A stretch of 64,000 nucleotides of DNA from the NCBI GenBank assembly GCA_900314975.1, contig OMXI01000028.1, forward strand, positions 22,255 through 86,254. The letters run 5' to 3'. A program made the translations under genes and the position numbers. Below, piece by piece: positions 45,575-54,542 of this stretch. Each line of letters begins with the position of its first letter. Positions within the stretch are counted from its first letter, which is position 1. The notes beneath the pieces were generated by a model. The model made no database searches. It saw only the letters and a program-made list of their open reading frames with translations, and was not told the origin of the DNA. Source of the stretch: an uncultured Eubacteriales bacterium (GTDB lineage Bacteria; Bacillota; Clostridia; Oscillospirales; Ruminococcaceae).

Positions 45575-46097
45575 TATCTTCACCCTCCTTCAGTTTTTCT
45601 GCAAGTCTCTGCCTTGCCTTTTGCAGACGCTTCCTCGATGCAGTCTGACTTATACCGAGCAAGCGGGCTATCGCCTTGTGATCAAGCTCCAATGCATATT
45701 TCAGATACAATATCTCCGCATCCGCCTTGCATAGCCTGCTCGCACACTCCTTGATCCACAGCCTGTCATACCTGTTTATATCCTCATGGGGTATGTATTC
45801 CTCATCATTATATTCCATATCATCAAGATGATGTCTGTTCTTTCGTCGTATCATCCTTGCGGAATTTCTAATAGTTACGATGATATATCCGTGCTTTTTG
45901 TGAGCGTCAAGGGAACTGACTGTCTTAAAGTTACCTGCTAATGATAAAAATCCATCTGCAACCGCATCTTCGGCAAGAGCACTGTCATCAAGTATTTTAT
46001 ACGCAATATAGTACGCTTCATTCTTATATTCATTATAGAGCTTCTCAAACTCTGATCTTTCGCATTCATCACTTAGCAGCATATTTATAGGAAGCAA
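45567..46097 (-). CDS. ECF sigma factor, module 2
   Basis: A TTG start at 46097 lies 7 bases after AGAGGT; the first internal ATG is too far downstream. The 176-residue product has region 2 (YNEYKNEAYYIAYKILDDSA, KHGYIIVTIRNSARMIRRKN) and region 4 (DAEILYLKYALELDHKAIAR, LGISQTASRKRLQKARQRLA). It starts an operon with an anti-sigma-like gene, two FtsX-like permeases and an ATPase. No copy of the module 1 promoter is visible upstream, so the two modules are probably controlled separately. Confidence 0.9.
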   Translation of the reverse strand: MLPINMLLSDECERSEFEKLYNEYKNEAYYIAYKILDDSALAEDAVADGFLSLAGNFKTVSSLDAHKKHGYIIVTIRNSARMIRRKNRHHLDDMEYNDEEYIPHEDINRYDRLWIKECASRLCKADAEILYLKYALELDHKAIARLLGISQTASRKRLQKARQRLAEKLKEGEDNG

Positions 46098-46307
46098 AAC
46101 ACTTACCTCTTTTCATTATTATTGACTAATTATATAGATGCACCTACAAGCAGTAATGTGACTATATATGTCATATTTTTTAGAAAACGATAGTATTTTA
46201 GCATAGAATCGGCATTTATGCAACTATATATTTTGAAATATCAGTGTAAAAGCACCATCTGCATTACAAATGTGGTAGTAACATCACTTCAATTTGTATA
46301 TTTCCGA

Positions 46308-46339
46308 TATGACACCCCTTATGACACCGATATGACAGT
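46308..46339. repeat. Iteron-like TATGACA repeats upstream of repA C
   Basis: TATGACACC at 46308-46316 and 46320-46328, TATGACAGT at 46331-46339; spacing 12 and 11 bases. They sit 30-60 bp upstream of the repA promoter and may bind the initiator or a repressor. The rest of 46100-46300 is A/T-rich with no gene. Confidence 0.55.
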
Positions 46340-46370
46340 TGTGCGCATCTCTGAATTTTTCTGATGAGCC

Positions 46371-46399
46371 TTGACGCACATTTTCGAGTGCGCTATAAT
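46371..46399 (+). promoter_or_regulatory. Promoter of the element C replication genes
   Basis: TTGACG (46371-46376), 17-bp spacer, perfect TATAAT (46394-46399). The roughly 240-bp leader before repA carries an A/T-rich hairpin near 46470-46520 and a 7-codon ORF at about 46541, resembling an attenuated leader. Confidence 0.8.
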
Positions 46400-46646
46400 G
46401 ACCTCTGGACAGCAGCAAAGGCGACATTCCATGGAGATAATGTTTGCCGATAGTATTAAATGCTCAAGGACTCTTTGCTTTATCCAAAACGAAAAAGCAA
46501 GGGCTCTTTGTTTTTCAAAAAATCAAGGGGAGTGATGCAAAATGGAGTATGTACGGGATCATTGATTGACAGAATATAAAAGAACAATACAGCATTTCAA
46601 GCTGACTTTGTAAGTGTTAAACTTATAGGTGAAAGGAGGAAAACAT

Positions 46647-47705
46647 ATGCAACAAAACGAATTGAAACTATGCAGCTGCGAGTACATCATGGAGACCGAG
46701 TTCAAGAAAAAGAGATACCTCGTCGACCAAATGCTCTACCCCGGGCTGTACATTCTCGCAGGCGCACCAAAGGTCGGAAAGTCGTGGCTTGCCATGCAGC
46801 TGTGTGTCAGCGTGGCTCTCGGTGAACAGTTCCTGAAGCACGAAACATCGCAGGGACAAGCCGTGTACCTTGCTCTCGAAGATGACGAGGGACGATTGCA
46901 GGACAGGGTCTATGAGTTCATTGATGTGCCGACGGAGAACTTGGAGTTCGCTATCGCATCGGACACTATCGACTCGGGACTTGAAAGTCAGATACGAACT
47001 CTTGGTGAAACTCACAGCAACCTCAAACTTGTCATCATCGACACAATGCAGAAAGTCCGTGAGACCACAGACATCAGCTACGCCAAGGACTACAAGGACA
47101 TGAGCGTGCTCAAAAATCTCGCCACCGAGCTTGGCATAACGATCGGTCTTATCCACCACACCTGCAAGCACTTTGATGACGATCCGTTCAAAACTATCTC
47201 GGGAACGATGGGACTGAGCGGTTGTGTTGACGGCAGCTATGTGCTGGTCGAAAGTCATCGTGGCAGTCGTGTGGGCACGCTGTACGGTGTCGGTCGTGAC
47301 TTCGAGAATATCGAAATGGGAGTTGTGTTCCGTGACTGTCATTGGTATGTGACCGACAATGTCGAGCCGTTTCGGCGTGACACTTTTTCTTTTGCGATAC
47401 ATGACTTAATGGTCGAGCAGGTGTCATTCGTAGGTTCGGCAACTGCGCTGTGCGAGTTGCTCTACCGCAAGTACGGCGGACAATATTTTCCGAACAGAGT
47501 GACGAGGGACCTGGTTCAGCACACCGAGGAACTGATGACGCTGGGAGTGAAATTTACATCACGGCGCAGCCACGGCAGCAGGATAATCAGGCTCGAATAT
47601 GACATCTCGGGTGACGCTAAGTCGGGCGCTCTGCTGTACAGCGAGGTAGAGAACTCTACCGGCACCCCGAATCCACCAAAGGCTTTACCTATGGTGTCTG
47701 CGTGA
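46647..47705 (+). CDS. RepA-like replicative ATPase (AAA_25), element C
   Basis: ATG 46647 follows GAAAGGAGGAAAAC. A 352-residue homologue of the element A protein, with Walker A GAPKVGKSW at about 39-47, Walker B LVIIDTMQK near 127-135 and IGLIHHTCK as sensor strand. SGTMGLSGCVDGSYVL matches the element A SGTTGIRGCVDGAIVL. It probably loads at the iterons upstream or at the structured block downstream and drives replication of the excised circle. No relaxase accompanies it. Confidence 0.85.
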   Translation: MQQNELKLCSCEYIMETEFKKKRYLVDQMLYPGLYILAGAPKVGKSWLAMQLCVSVALGEQFLKHETSQGQAVYLALEDDEGRLQDRVYEFIDVPTENLEFAIASDTIDSGLESQIRTLGETHSNLKLVIIDTMQKVRETTDISYAKDYKDMSVLKNLATELGITIGLIHHTCKHFDDDPFKTISGTMGLSGCVDGSYVLVESHRGSRVGTLYGVGRDFENIEMGVVFRDCHWYVTDNVEPFRRDTFSFAIHDLMVEQVSFVGSATALCELLYRKYGGQYFPNRVTRDLVQHTEELMTLGVKFTSRRSHGSRIIRLEYDISGDAKSGALLYSEVENSTGTPNPPKALPMVSA

Positions 47706-47784
47706 GATATGCCAAACTCATCGGGTGACGGTAACTGCCCATTTGGGTGACGGTAGGGTGCCAGTAACTCTCGCACTGTGAGCC

Positions 47785-48450
47785 GATTCTTGCCCGCCCT
47801 CTCCCTCGGTGGAGAGTTTACCCGAGCCGCAGGCACAAAACGCCCTACAGGGCATTGTGGCGCAAGTGTGAGCAAATGACAAAACAAGTTACTCTCACGG
47901 TTGGAGTTTACTATCTGTATAGTAACTCTGAAATTGCGGAAAAGACAAAAGCCCGAGACTAAACGCTTTGCGGCACAGAGGTGCTATGCAAAACTGTTCC
48001 AAGTATCAGTATCAAACGGCAGTCCGAAAGCTGCACTGATTCTGTCAATGCCAGCATCGCAGGCGGCAGTCCGCCGCCCACAGTTTGCCGGCTCGGGGAG
48101 ACCCCCGTGAACCCCCTGTCACATTGGCAGAAAAAGAATATGTCTGAACTGATAACCCGGCAGTTCTGAGGGCAGCACAACTCTGCTCGATTTGAGGGCT
48201 TTAATAGCTTTGCAAGTTAAAGCTTCGGGGTCGTTGCCCCAAAAGCAGTCACAGCGAACGGCAAAGCCGACCGCATTCTACGCACTTTCAGCCACTCACA
48301 AAAAAGGAGTCGTTAATCCAAAGATTTTGAAAATCAGGGGTCGTATTACGAAAAAATAAGCTGTTTCGGCGGTGTTGCGAGGGATTGTGCAGGCGTCATA
48401 GGGTATTTTAGAGCGAACATAAATTATGTGTTGAAACTCTTAACGGCGAA
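47785..48450. other. Conserved hairpin-rich noncoding block, copy C
   Basis: Contains the CTCTCC/GGAGAG hairpin (about 47800), the TTACTATCTGTATAGTAA palindrome (47908-47925), and a core at 48016-48178 with GCAG-tccgaaa-GCTGC, GGCGG-cagt-CCGCC inside GCCAGCA/TGCCGGC, CGGGG-aga-CCCCCG and ATTGGCAGAAAAAG. The distal segment TTAAAGCTTCGGGGTCG (about 48220) and the end CTCTTAACGGCGAAA (about 48438) match copies A and B. No ORF is conserved among the three copies. Confidence 0.7.
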
Positions 48451-48489
48451 AATTAAATCAAAAAGAAATGAAAGGAAGACTGATAGAAA

Positions 48490-49017
48490 ATGAAAAATGA
48501 AAACTTAACTTCACAGCAGATCTTTGAAAGAATGCTGCCATGCAGGGATGACAGCGACAGAGCCGAGCAGTTTGCCAAGCTCAATGAAAAGTGGCGTGAG
48601 CTGTTCGGTAAACTCTCGAAGGAGCTGACCGATGAGCAGAAAGTAATGTTTGAAACTCTGCTTGATGTGCAGCTTCGACAGAACGACATCGTCAACAGAG
48701 AAACCTACTCAACTGGGTTTAAAAACGGTGCAAAAATGATGTTTGAAATGTTCATTGAGGACAGCAAGTTTGGCAGCAGTCAGGCTCGTCCTGTGCTTGA
48801 TAAGTCAGACTACATTGATGAAAGCAGTCTGCCTAACAAGAAACTTCCTACGATGTTGACTATCAAGGAGGCAGCAAAACAAGTTCCCGGATTTACCGAA
48901 TATCAGATCCGCAGGCTGTGCAAATCGGGTGAGCTGCCTTGCGTCTTTGCCGGCAGGAAAACTCTTATCAATCGTGACAATCTGTACAAATATCTCTACG
49001 GCGAATCAGTTGAGTAG
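48490..49017 (+). CDS. xis: Excisionase with extra N-terminal domain, element C
   Basis: A 175-residue protein after GAAAGGAAGACTGATAG. Residues about 118-170 are the HTH_17 excisionase (LTIKEAAKQVPGFTEYQIRR, LCKSGELPCVFAGRKTLINR). The first 115 residues form a helical domain (QIFERMLPCRDDSDRAEQFA, then YSTGFKNGAKMMFEMFIED) resembling small DUF6809-type proteins of Clostridia. The A and B excisionases lack this part. The fusion may add a regulatory or dimerisation function. Confidence 0.8.
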   Translation: MKNENLTSQQIFERMLPCRDDSDRAEQFAKLNEKWRELFGKLSKELTDEQKVMFETLLDVQLRQNDIVNRETYSTGFKNGAKMMFEMFIEDSKFGSSQARPVLDKSDYIDESSLPNKKLPTMLTIKEAAKQVPGFTEYQIRRLCKSGELPCVFAGRKTLINRDNLYKYLYGESVE

Positions 49018-49121
49018 TCACAAAAAATATGTTGTGAAATTTAATTCTGCACAGCCGGGATAGCTATTCCCGTAAGTCTGTGATATTGTGTAGAATACCA
49101 ATACGAAAGGAGGGAAAAACT

Positions 49122-50306
49122 ATGGCAACGATAACGAAAAGAGGAAAGTCATACCGCATAGTGGTTTCCTGCGGATATGACATCTACGGGAAACAGATAA
49201 CCCACTCAATGACATGGAGACCAAGCGAGGATATGTCAGCGAGCCAGGTCAAAAAAGAGCTCAATCGACAAGTAGCTATGTTCGAGGAAGAGTGCTCGCA
49301 CGGAACTGTCACAGAGAACATCAAGTTTCAGCGCCTTGCGGAAATGTGGTTCGAGGAGTACGCACAGTTCAATCACCGCAGCACCTCACTTCAGCGTGAC
49401 AGGCAGCTTGCATCACGAGTCTACCCTGCCCTTGGGCATCATTGGATCGACAAGATAACCGCACACGACATTCAGGTGTTCATCAACTCACTTGCACGAA
49501 ACGGTGCGAACAAGCGAAACGGCAAACCACTGTCGCAGAAAACTATCAAGCACCACCTGTCGTTTATCTCATCTATCTTTGAGTACGCAAAGAACCTGGA
49601 TATGATAAGCTCGAATCCGTGCAGAAAAGTCGTCATACCGAAGCTCGACGCAAATGGAAAGCTGATGACGAAAAAGGAAAAGCAGATCTACACCAAGGAG
49701 CAGGTCAAGGAGTTTATGCAGATGATAGAAACCGCACCGCTGAAATACAAAGTGTTCTTCAAGCTGGCTGTGTACACAGGCTGCCGCCGTGGCGAACTGC
49801 TCGGGCTGGAGTGGAAGGACATAGACTTTGACGAGCAAGTTTTCTATGTACATCAGACCTCAAACTACACCGCAGAAAAGGGTGTGTACACCGACGGCAC
49901 AAAGACAGTAAAGTCAACGAGAACGGTCAATATGCCGCAGGCGATCTGCGAGCTGCTCAAAGAGTACAAGCTGGAGCAGGACAAGTACAAGGTCAGCATC
50001 GGTGACCAATGGGTTGAAAACGACAGGCTGTTCATCAAGTGGAACGGCGAGCCGATGCACCCCAACACGCCGTACACTTGGCTGATGAGGGAATGTGAGC
50101 GAAACAACTTCCCATTCTACGGCATACACACATTCAGGCACCTGTTCGCATCAATAGAGATCGAGGCTGGCATCGACCCGACCACAGTTGCGGCAACGCT
50201 TGGACACTCAACGCCGATAACCACCATGTCAACATACAGTCACTACTTTGCACAAAGCAAGCAGCGTGCGACAAACGCCGTGGCAGAGCTGCTGGAGAGC
50301 AGTTAG
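49122..50306 (+). CDS. int: Tyrosine integrase, element C
   Basis: ATG 49122 follows AAAGGAGGG. The 394-residue protein has an arm-binding N-domain (MATITKRGKSYRIVVSCGYD), a core-binding domain and catalytic residues: Arg in TGCRRGELLG (about 220), HTFRH (about 337) and Tyr in MSTYSHYF (about 373). It is very similar to the element B integrase, consistent with the shared tRNA-Leu target. Expected arm sites are the AAAGACC pairs at 27826 and 54253. Confidence 0.92.
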   Translation: MATITKRGKSYRIVVSCGYDIYGKQITHSMTWRPSEDMSASQVKKELNRQVAMFEEECSHGTVTENIKFQRLAEMWFEEYAQFNHRSTSLQRDRQLASRVYPALGHHWIDKITAHDIQVFINSLARNGANKRNGKPLSQKTIKHHLSFISSIFEYAKNLDMISSNPCRKVVIPKLDANGKLMTKKEKQIYTKEQVKEFMQMIETAPLKYKVFFKLAVYTGCRRGELLGLEWKDIDFDEQVFYVHQTSNYTAEKGVYTDGTKTVKSTRTVNMPQAICELLKEYKLEQDKYKVSIGDQWVENDRLFIKWNGEPMHPNTPYTWLMRECERNNFPFYGIHTFRHLFASIEIEAGIDPTTVAATLGHSTPITTMSTYSHYFAQSKQRATNAVAELLESS

Positions 50307-50317
50307 GCAGGCATAGC

Positions 50318-50355
50318 AAAAGCCTGAGAGCGACAAGCGCTTTCAGGCTTTTTAT
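50318..50355. terminator. Terminator after int C
   Basis: AAAAGCCTGA pairs with TTCAGGCTTTTT around a GC-rich loop, between two convergent genes. Confidence 0.85.
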
Positions 50356-50420
50356 TAAAATAATTAAAAACATAAAATAGAATATTTATATGGCTATTAT
50401 TACAAAGATATAATCAATCA

Positions 50421-53400
50421 CTATTCTTGCCAGAGTAATCTGATTTCATTTAACTTGTTATTTTTAAACTTAGCAATAATTGTATAGAATAGTTTTTCTA
50501 AATTATTATGCCCCTTAACACTTTGGAAGACATTATATGTACAAGTTGATACATTATACATTCCATCAAGGCATGACTTCATTCTCCTATAATCAATTTC
50601 ATTTATTATAATAGCAGAATATCTATCATAACACCTCTCTAGTATTTCAGCAATCTGTTGTAATACCTTAATGTCTTTGGGCAAACAATTAAATATAGAG
50701 CCTGCATTCAAGAAGCACTTGCAACTGTGAGTAACATCTATATATGATATTCTATTGAAGAAATCAATTGTTCTCTCACTAACTTCCAGAGAAACCTGTT
50801 TCATATCGGTTAATCTCATACAAATATTCATATACGGCAAAAATACATCCTTTATGTCTTGCTGATAGAAATGCAACTCATAATGATCCAGAACCTTTTT
50901 GTATTCATCGTTCTCGATTAAAGATTTAAGCTCATAGCTATCTAGTTTAACACTATCACATATTTTTATTATTTCATTTATACTTTTCTCTATTATATAG
51001 TTGATTTTTTTGTGTTTAATTGCATACCATAATAATATGTAAACAACCGCCAACAAATATGAAAACTTAGTCTTTATTGATTCCTTAGAAAAGAAGTTTG
51101 GACTTAGTAATATATCCTTTTCTTTGTCTATGTAATCTTTAAAATAATTAATTAATGCTAATACCTCTTCGGTAGTGATTTTTATTGCACTGGCACTTTT
51201 TGTTAATTCTGATAACACATAATAATATGACACAATTTCTCTACATGGATCTCCGAGAAAAACAAAATGACCTTTCCCTTGAACCTCATGCGTGATTTGT
51301 GGATTTAGAATATATTGTTTATAGCTTCCTTTCAATCCTTTCTTTTTTTCATCCAACCATGCAGTTGGAATGTAATTGTTGTTTAACGGGAACCCATAGT
51401 TATCAACCTGAGCCCACAAACTATGTTTAATCTTCTTCGAATCTGTAGGACTAATATTGTCCTTAAACAATTGATACAGTTCTACTCCATAGTTTCTATT
51501 ATCTTCATTTTCTGAGTCAAGATAGCGACATATCTTATCTGTTCCTATTCTATAATTGTTCAGTGAATTCCTACTTGAATAAAGATGCGTTAATATCTTA
51601 TACTTTTTTATTATTTCATCATCATAAGAAATAATATATTTTAATACCTTATCATCTACGCTAGCTCTTAGGTCTTGCATAGTATTGCTTAATATATTAC
51701 TTGATTCAGGGAATTCGGAATGCTTTTCAAGAAATAAAAAAAGGCTCTCTAATAGTCTTATTATCCTATCACTATCAACAACAACAGAAAGACGAGAAGC
51801 AATATCAAACAAGAGTCTAAAATCTATATTTCTTAAAATATAATAATTATTTTGCAATTGTTCTTCAATCAAAGCAATAATTCTGTCATAGAATTGAATA
51901 GTCCATTTTGATTCAGTCTTATATATTAGTACTCTGTTAAAATAGTATTCATATGACTTTAAATCCGCCATCATAAAAACCCTATACCATTTCCATAGTG
52001 GGCAAGGCGATGTTGGAACTATCTGATTAACCGCAGTAGTATAGGCATCTTTATGATCACTATATTGACACAAACATAAAAGGTCATTTAGTAAAACATA
52101 ATTGAAAGAAATATCTCGTGTATCATCTCCAATCTGCTTTCCATAAGTAATTGTTGTTCGTTTTGTATTCGGTCTAAATGTTATACTTTTTTTCGACTCT
52201 TTTATCTCCTCTTCAAAAGCAGTTTTTATTAACTCTTCCTGCATTTTAATAAGGATAATCCGACAATTATACCTACTCGCATTATACTCATCATCTGAGA
52301 ACTCACTGTCTGGCATCACAATAGCAGCTGCTCTATATACCAAGTTAATATATCCTAACAATGACGAAATCTTGGTTTCCGAGTACTTTTTTTGCATTAT
52401 TGTTGATTTTATTCGTTTCAGTATTTCAACAGCTTCAGTCGCTTTATTAACCTCTATTAGCAAACTAGCTTTTTTGATCTGTTGTACTTCATTTGATGTT
52501 TCAGATATTTTTTTTATGAATCTTACGGCTTGATTAACTTCAAAAAGCGACAAATAGTATTTTGCAAAATCGAGATAATACTCATTCTTTATTACGTCCT
52601 CAATACCATCAAGTTTTTCCTCTATTATTTTCTTTATTCTAGAATACTCCTCATATTTACCATCTACCCTATACATTTGCAATAAATAGATTGCCATATA
52701 GTTATACAAAATATTAGAGCTAATAAGTATTTTGTCAATTATCTCTGCTTCTGAATCATAGAGAGTTTTATGGCAATGATATAGTATATAACATATTTTT
52801 TCAATAATATCTTTGTGGATAATACTATCCTTACATTTTGTCAAACGCTTTAGCTCATCATAAAAGAACTCTGATATTTTTACAGATTCATCGTTAGGGA
52901 GACAAACATATTTAGAAATATGCCTTGTCGATTTTTCAGCTAAATCTAAAACTCTTTTATTATAATCTTGTGGCTCCCTTCCATTAAAACCTGAACGCAT
53001 TTCATTTTTCAACTTTGATATTTCATCAATGACTGAACATCTTTCCTGTTTTATTATTGACTTTATTTGATCGAAAAAAGAATTAAATGAATCGAAATAT
53101 GGATCTTGAGAATCGCTTCTAACTAGTTTTGATAAATCGACTATAGTTATTCCTCGTCTTTGAATTAACTTTTTGTCTGCTTCTGATAGCGTATTAAAAA
53201 CTCCACACAAATAAATCGATAAGCAGTCATTCTCTAAATTGTCTCTAAGCCATCCTACCCAGCTTAAAAAATTAGGATCATCACCAGAAAAGCCTAATAA
53301 ACATAGTCTGGTTTCAATCATTGCCTGTTGAACAGTATTAACAAATGGAGCAAATTGAATCGGATATGTCCTATAGTCTTCTTCTGTAATAATGTAATTA

Positions 53401-53933
53401 GAAGATTGTCCTATCGATCCATGTAATTTTATTATTCTTGGGCGAACACTACCAGGAAGGTCCTTGACTGAGTAAACGACCTTATAGTTGTTTTTTGAAT
53501 ATACCAAACTAGTTGTCCGTTCAAGCAATGTGTCATAATTTGTTGTAAAAACATCATTCCAATTAAAGCTCATCAAATCCTTATGTAGTTTACCAGGAAC
53601 AAACGATTCATCAGATATCGAATGTTCAATCAGCGAATTCAACGACGAGCGATCAAACATAACTTCGTATTTTTCAGCTAAAGAAAGGATGTTTCTCCCT
53701 GAACATGTTGCAGCTACCTTCATTTTATCTAATGAGTTGATTGGATCAACTGACTTAAACATATCTTCTGCAAGTTCACGCCAATTTGGAGGGGTAGTTT
53801 TGGTATCATCAATACAATCAGCATTTTTTGAAAAACCAGCACCTACCATTAATGACACCGCACCATACTTATACGGATCACTTAACCGATGTGCAATGTC
53901 TTCAATATATGGCATTATCGATTCTTTATTCAT
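50421..53933 (-). CDS. Large SIR2-domain defence protein (DSR-like)
   Basis: In this 1170-residue protein the N-terminal SIR2 domain is complete: VGAGFSKNAD (30-39) for NAD binding, VFTTNYDTLLE (128-138), IKLHGSIG (168-175, His171 as the catalytic-type residue) and CLLGFSGDDPNFL further on. The remaining 880 residues are all-helical with repeat-like units, typical of the sensor part of defence sirtuins such as DSR1/DSR2, which detect a phage protein and deplete NAD+. Low G+C and codon use unlike the core genes suggest recent arrival. It is the last gene before the element C right end. No companion gene is present, which fits a single-protein system. Confidence 0.8.
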   Translation of the reverse strand: MNKESIMPYIEDIAHRLSDPYKYGAVSLMVGAGFSKNADCIDDTKTTPPNWRELAEDMFKSVDPINSLDKMKVAATCSGRNILSLAEKYEVMFDRSSLNSLIEHSISDESFVPGKLHKDLMSFNWNDVFTTNYDTLLERTTSLVYSKNNYKVVYSVKDLPGSVRPRIIKLHGSIGQSSNYIITEEDYRTYPIQFAPFVNTVQQAMIETRLCLLGFSGDDPNFLSWVGWLRDNLENDCLSIYLCGVFNTLSEADKKLIQRRGITIVDLSKLVRSDSQDPYFDSFNSFFDQIKSIIKQERCSVIDEISKLKNEMRSGFNGREPQDYNKRVLDLAEKSTRHISKYVCLPNDESVKISEFFYDELKRLTKCKDSIIHKDIIEKICYILYHCHKTLYDSEAEIIDKILISSNILYNYMAIYLLQMYRVDGKYEEYSRIKKIIEEKLDGIEDVIKNEYYLDFAKYYLSLFEVNQAVRFIKKISETSNEVQQIKKASLLIEVNKATEAVEILKRIKSTIMQKKYSETKISSLLGYINLVYRAAAIVMPDSEFSDDEYNASRYNCRIILIKMQEELIKTAFEEEIKESKKSITFRPNTKRTTITYGKQIGDDTRDISFNYVLLNDLLCLCQYSDHKDAYTTAVNQIVPTSPCPLWKWYRVFMMADLKSYEYYFNRVLIYKTESKWTIQFYDRIIALIEEQLQNNYYILRNIDFRLLFDIASRLSVVVDSDRIIRLLESLFLFLEKHSEFPESSNILSNTMQDLRASVDDKVLKYIISYDDEIIKKYKILTHLYSSRNSLNNYRIGTDKICRYLDSENEDNRNYGVELYQLFKDNISPTDSKKIKHSLWAQVDNYGFPLNNNYIPTAWLDEKKKGLKGSYKQYILNPQITHEVQGKGHFVFLGDPCREIVSYYYVLSELTKSASAIKITTEEVLALINYFKDYIDKEKDILLSPNFFSKESIKTKFSYLLAVVYILLWYAIKHKKINYIIEKSINEIIKICDSVKLDSYELKSLIENDEYKKVLDHYELHFYQQDIKDVFLPYMNICMRLTDMKQVSLEVSERTIDFFNRISYIDVTHSCKCFLNAGSIFNCLPKDIKVLQQIAEILERCYDRYSAIIINEIDYRRMKSCLDGMYNVSTCTYNVFQSVKGHNNLEKLFYTIIAKFKNNKLNEIRLLWQE

Positions 53934-54104
53934 TGAATCATCCCCTTAACAAAAGCATAGTATAAATTTGATTGTTACCTATATATAATATTTTACCACA
54001 TATTTAGGAAAAACTCAACATCAAAACAAATAATACTATTCTTTACTGCACATAAGCTCAACTACATCATCCACAATGGTAAGGTATAGTTGATAAATAC
54101 ACCA

Positions 54105-54134
54105 AAGCCCTGCTCGGCGAGCAGGGCTATTTTC
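54105..54134. terminator. Hairpin inside the element C right end
   Basis: AGCCCTGCTCG-gc-GAGCAGGGCT followed by ATTTT. Otherwise 53934-54250 shows no gene. Confidence 0.6.
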
Positions 54135-54252
54135 ATACATATTATATGGTTTGAGCGAAATAAACACCAAGAAGACACAAGTGTATCACGAGTGCAAACA
54201 GCGCAGATACTGTGTGAAGTGGCATATCGTTTAGTAAAGCCAAGGTGAAAAT

Positions 54253-54270
54253 AAAGACCAAACAAAGACC
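54253..54270. repeat. Element C right-end arm-type repeats
   Basis: AAAGACC at 54253-54259 and 54264-54270, the same pair and 11-bp spacing as at 27826-27843 and 32632-32649. They lie about 60 bp inside the att core. Confidence 0.7.
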
Positions 54271-54290
54271 AAAACACACTTTTGAGCAAA

Positions 54291-54325
54291 AAAAGAACTC
54301 GCAAACAGCGTGTTTGCGAGCTTTT
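54291..54325 (-). terminator. Terminator of tRNA-Leu, part of att copy 3
   Basis: GCTCGCAAAC-acgct-GTTTGCGAG on the minus strand followed by a T-run. The same hairpin accompanies att copies 1 and 2. Confidence 0.85.
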
Positions 54326-54331
54326 CATTTA

Positions 54332-54413
54332 TGCGGCAAACGGGACTTGAACCCGTACGTCATATAACACACGCCCCTCAAACGTGCCTGTCTGCCAGTT
54401 CCAGCACTGCCGC
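54332..54413 (-). tRNA. tRNA-Leu (anticodon GAG), integration target
   Basis: An 82-nt class II tRNA. Acceptor GCGGCAG pairs with TTGCCGC plus discriminator A; the anticodon loop TTGAGGG carries GAG at 54377-54379; a long variable arm and the T-arm GGGTTCAAGTCCC follow. CCA is not encoded. The last 20 nt (54332-54351) are the att core shared with 17668 and 27686, so the gene is restored by element C on integration. A perfect sigma-A promoter and a terminator flank it. Confidence 0.93.
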
Positions 54414-54443
54414 ATATATTCCGCTGATGTAGTCAGCTTAATT

Positions 54444-54472
54444 ATTATATCACTTTACTCTCGTTTTGTCAA
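54444..54472 (-). promoter_or_regulatory. Promoter of tRNA-Leu
   Basis: On the minus strand, TTGACA (54472-54467), 17-bp spacer, TATAAT (54449-54444), about 30 bp before the tRNA. Confidence 0.85.
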
Positions 54473-54542
54473 GCCTTTTTCAAAAAATATTTTCCCGAAA
54501 AGCAAATGCCCTGAAACCGCAGTTTCAAGACATTTTGCAGGT

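Noticed and set aside
46668-47402. A 244-codon antisense frame within repA C (and a 156-codon one within repA A, 13459-13929)
   Set aside because: Both run opposite to well-supported RepA-like genes, lack ribosome sites and recognisable domains, and are explained by the codon bias of the true gene.
13087-50306. The three elements as conjugative (ICE) or prophage
   Set aside because: No relaxase, coupling protein, type IV secretion genes, capsid, terminase or tail genes are visible. They fit small integrative or satellite-type elements that would need a helper for transfer.
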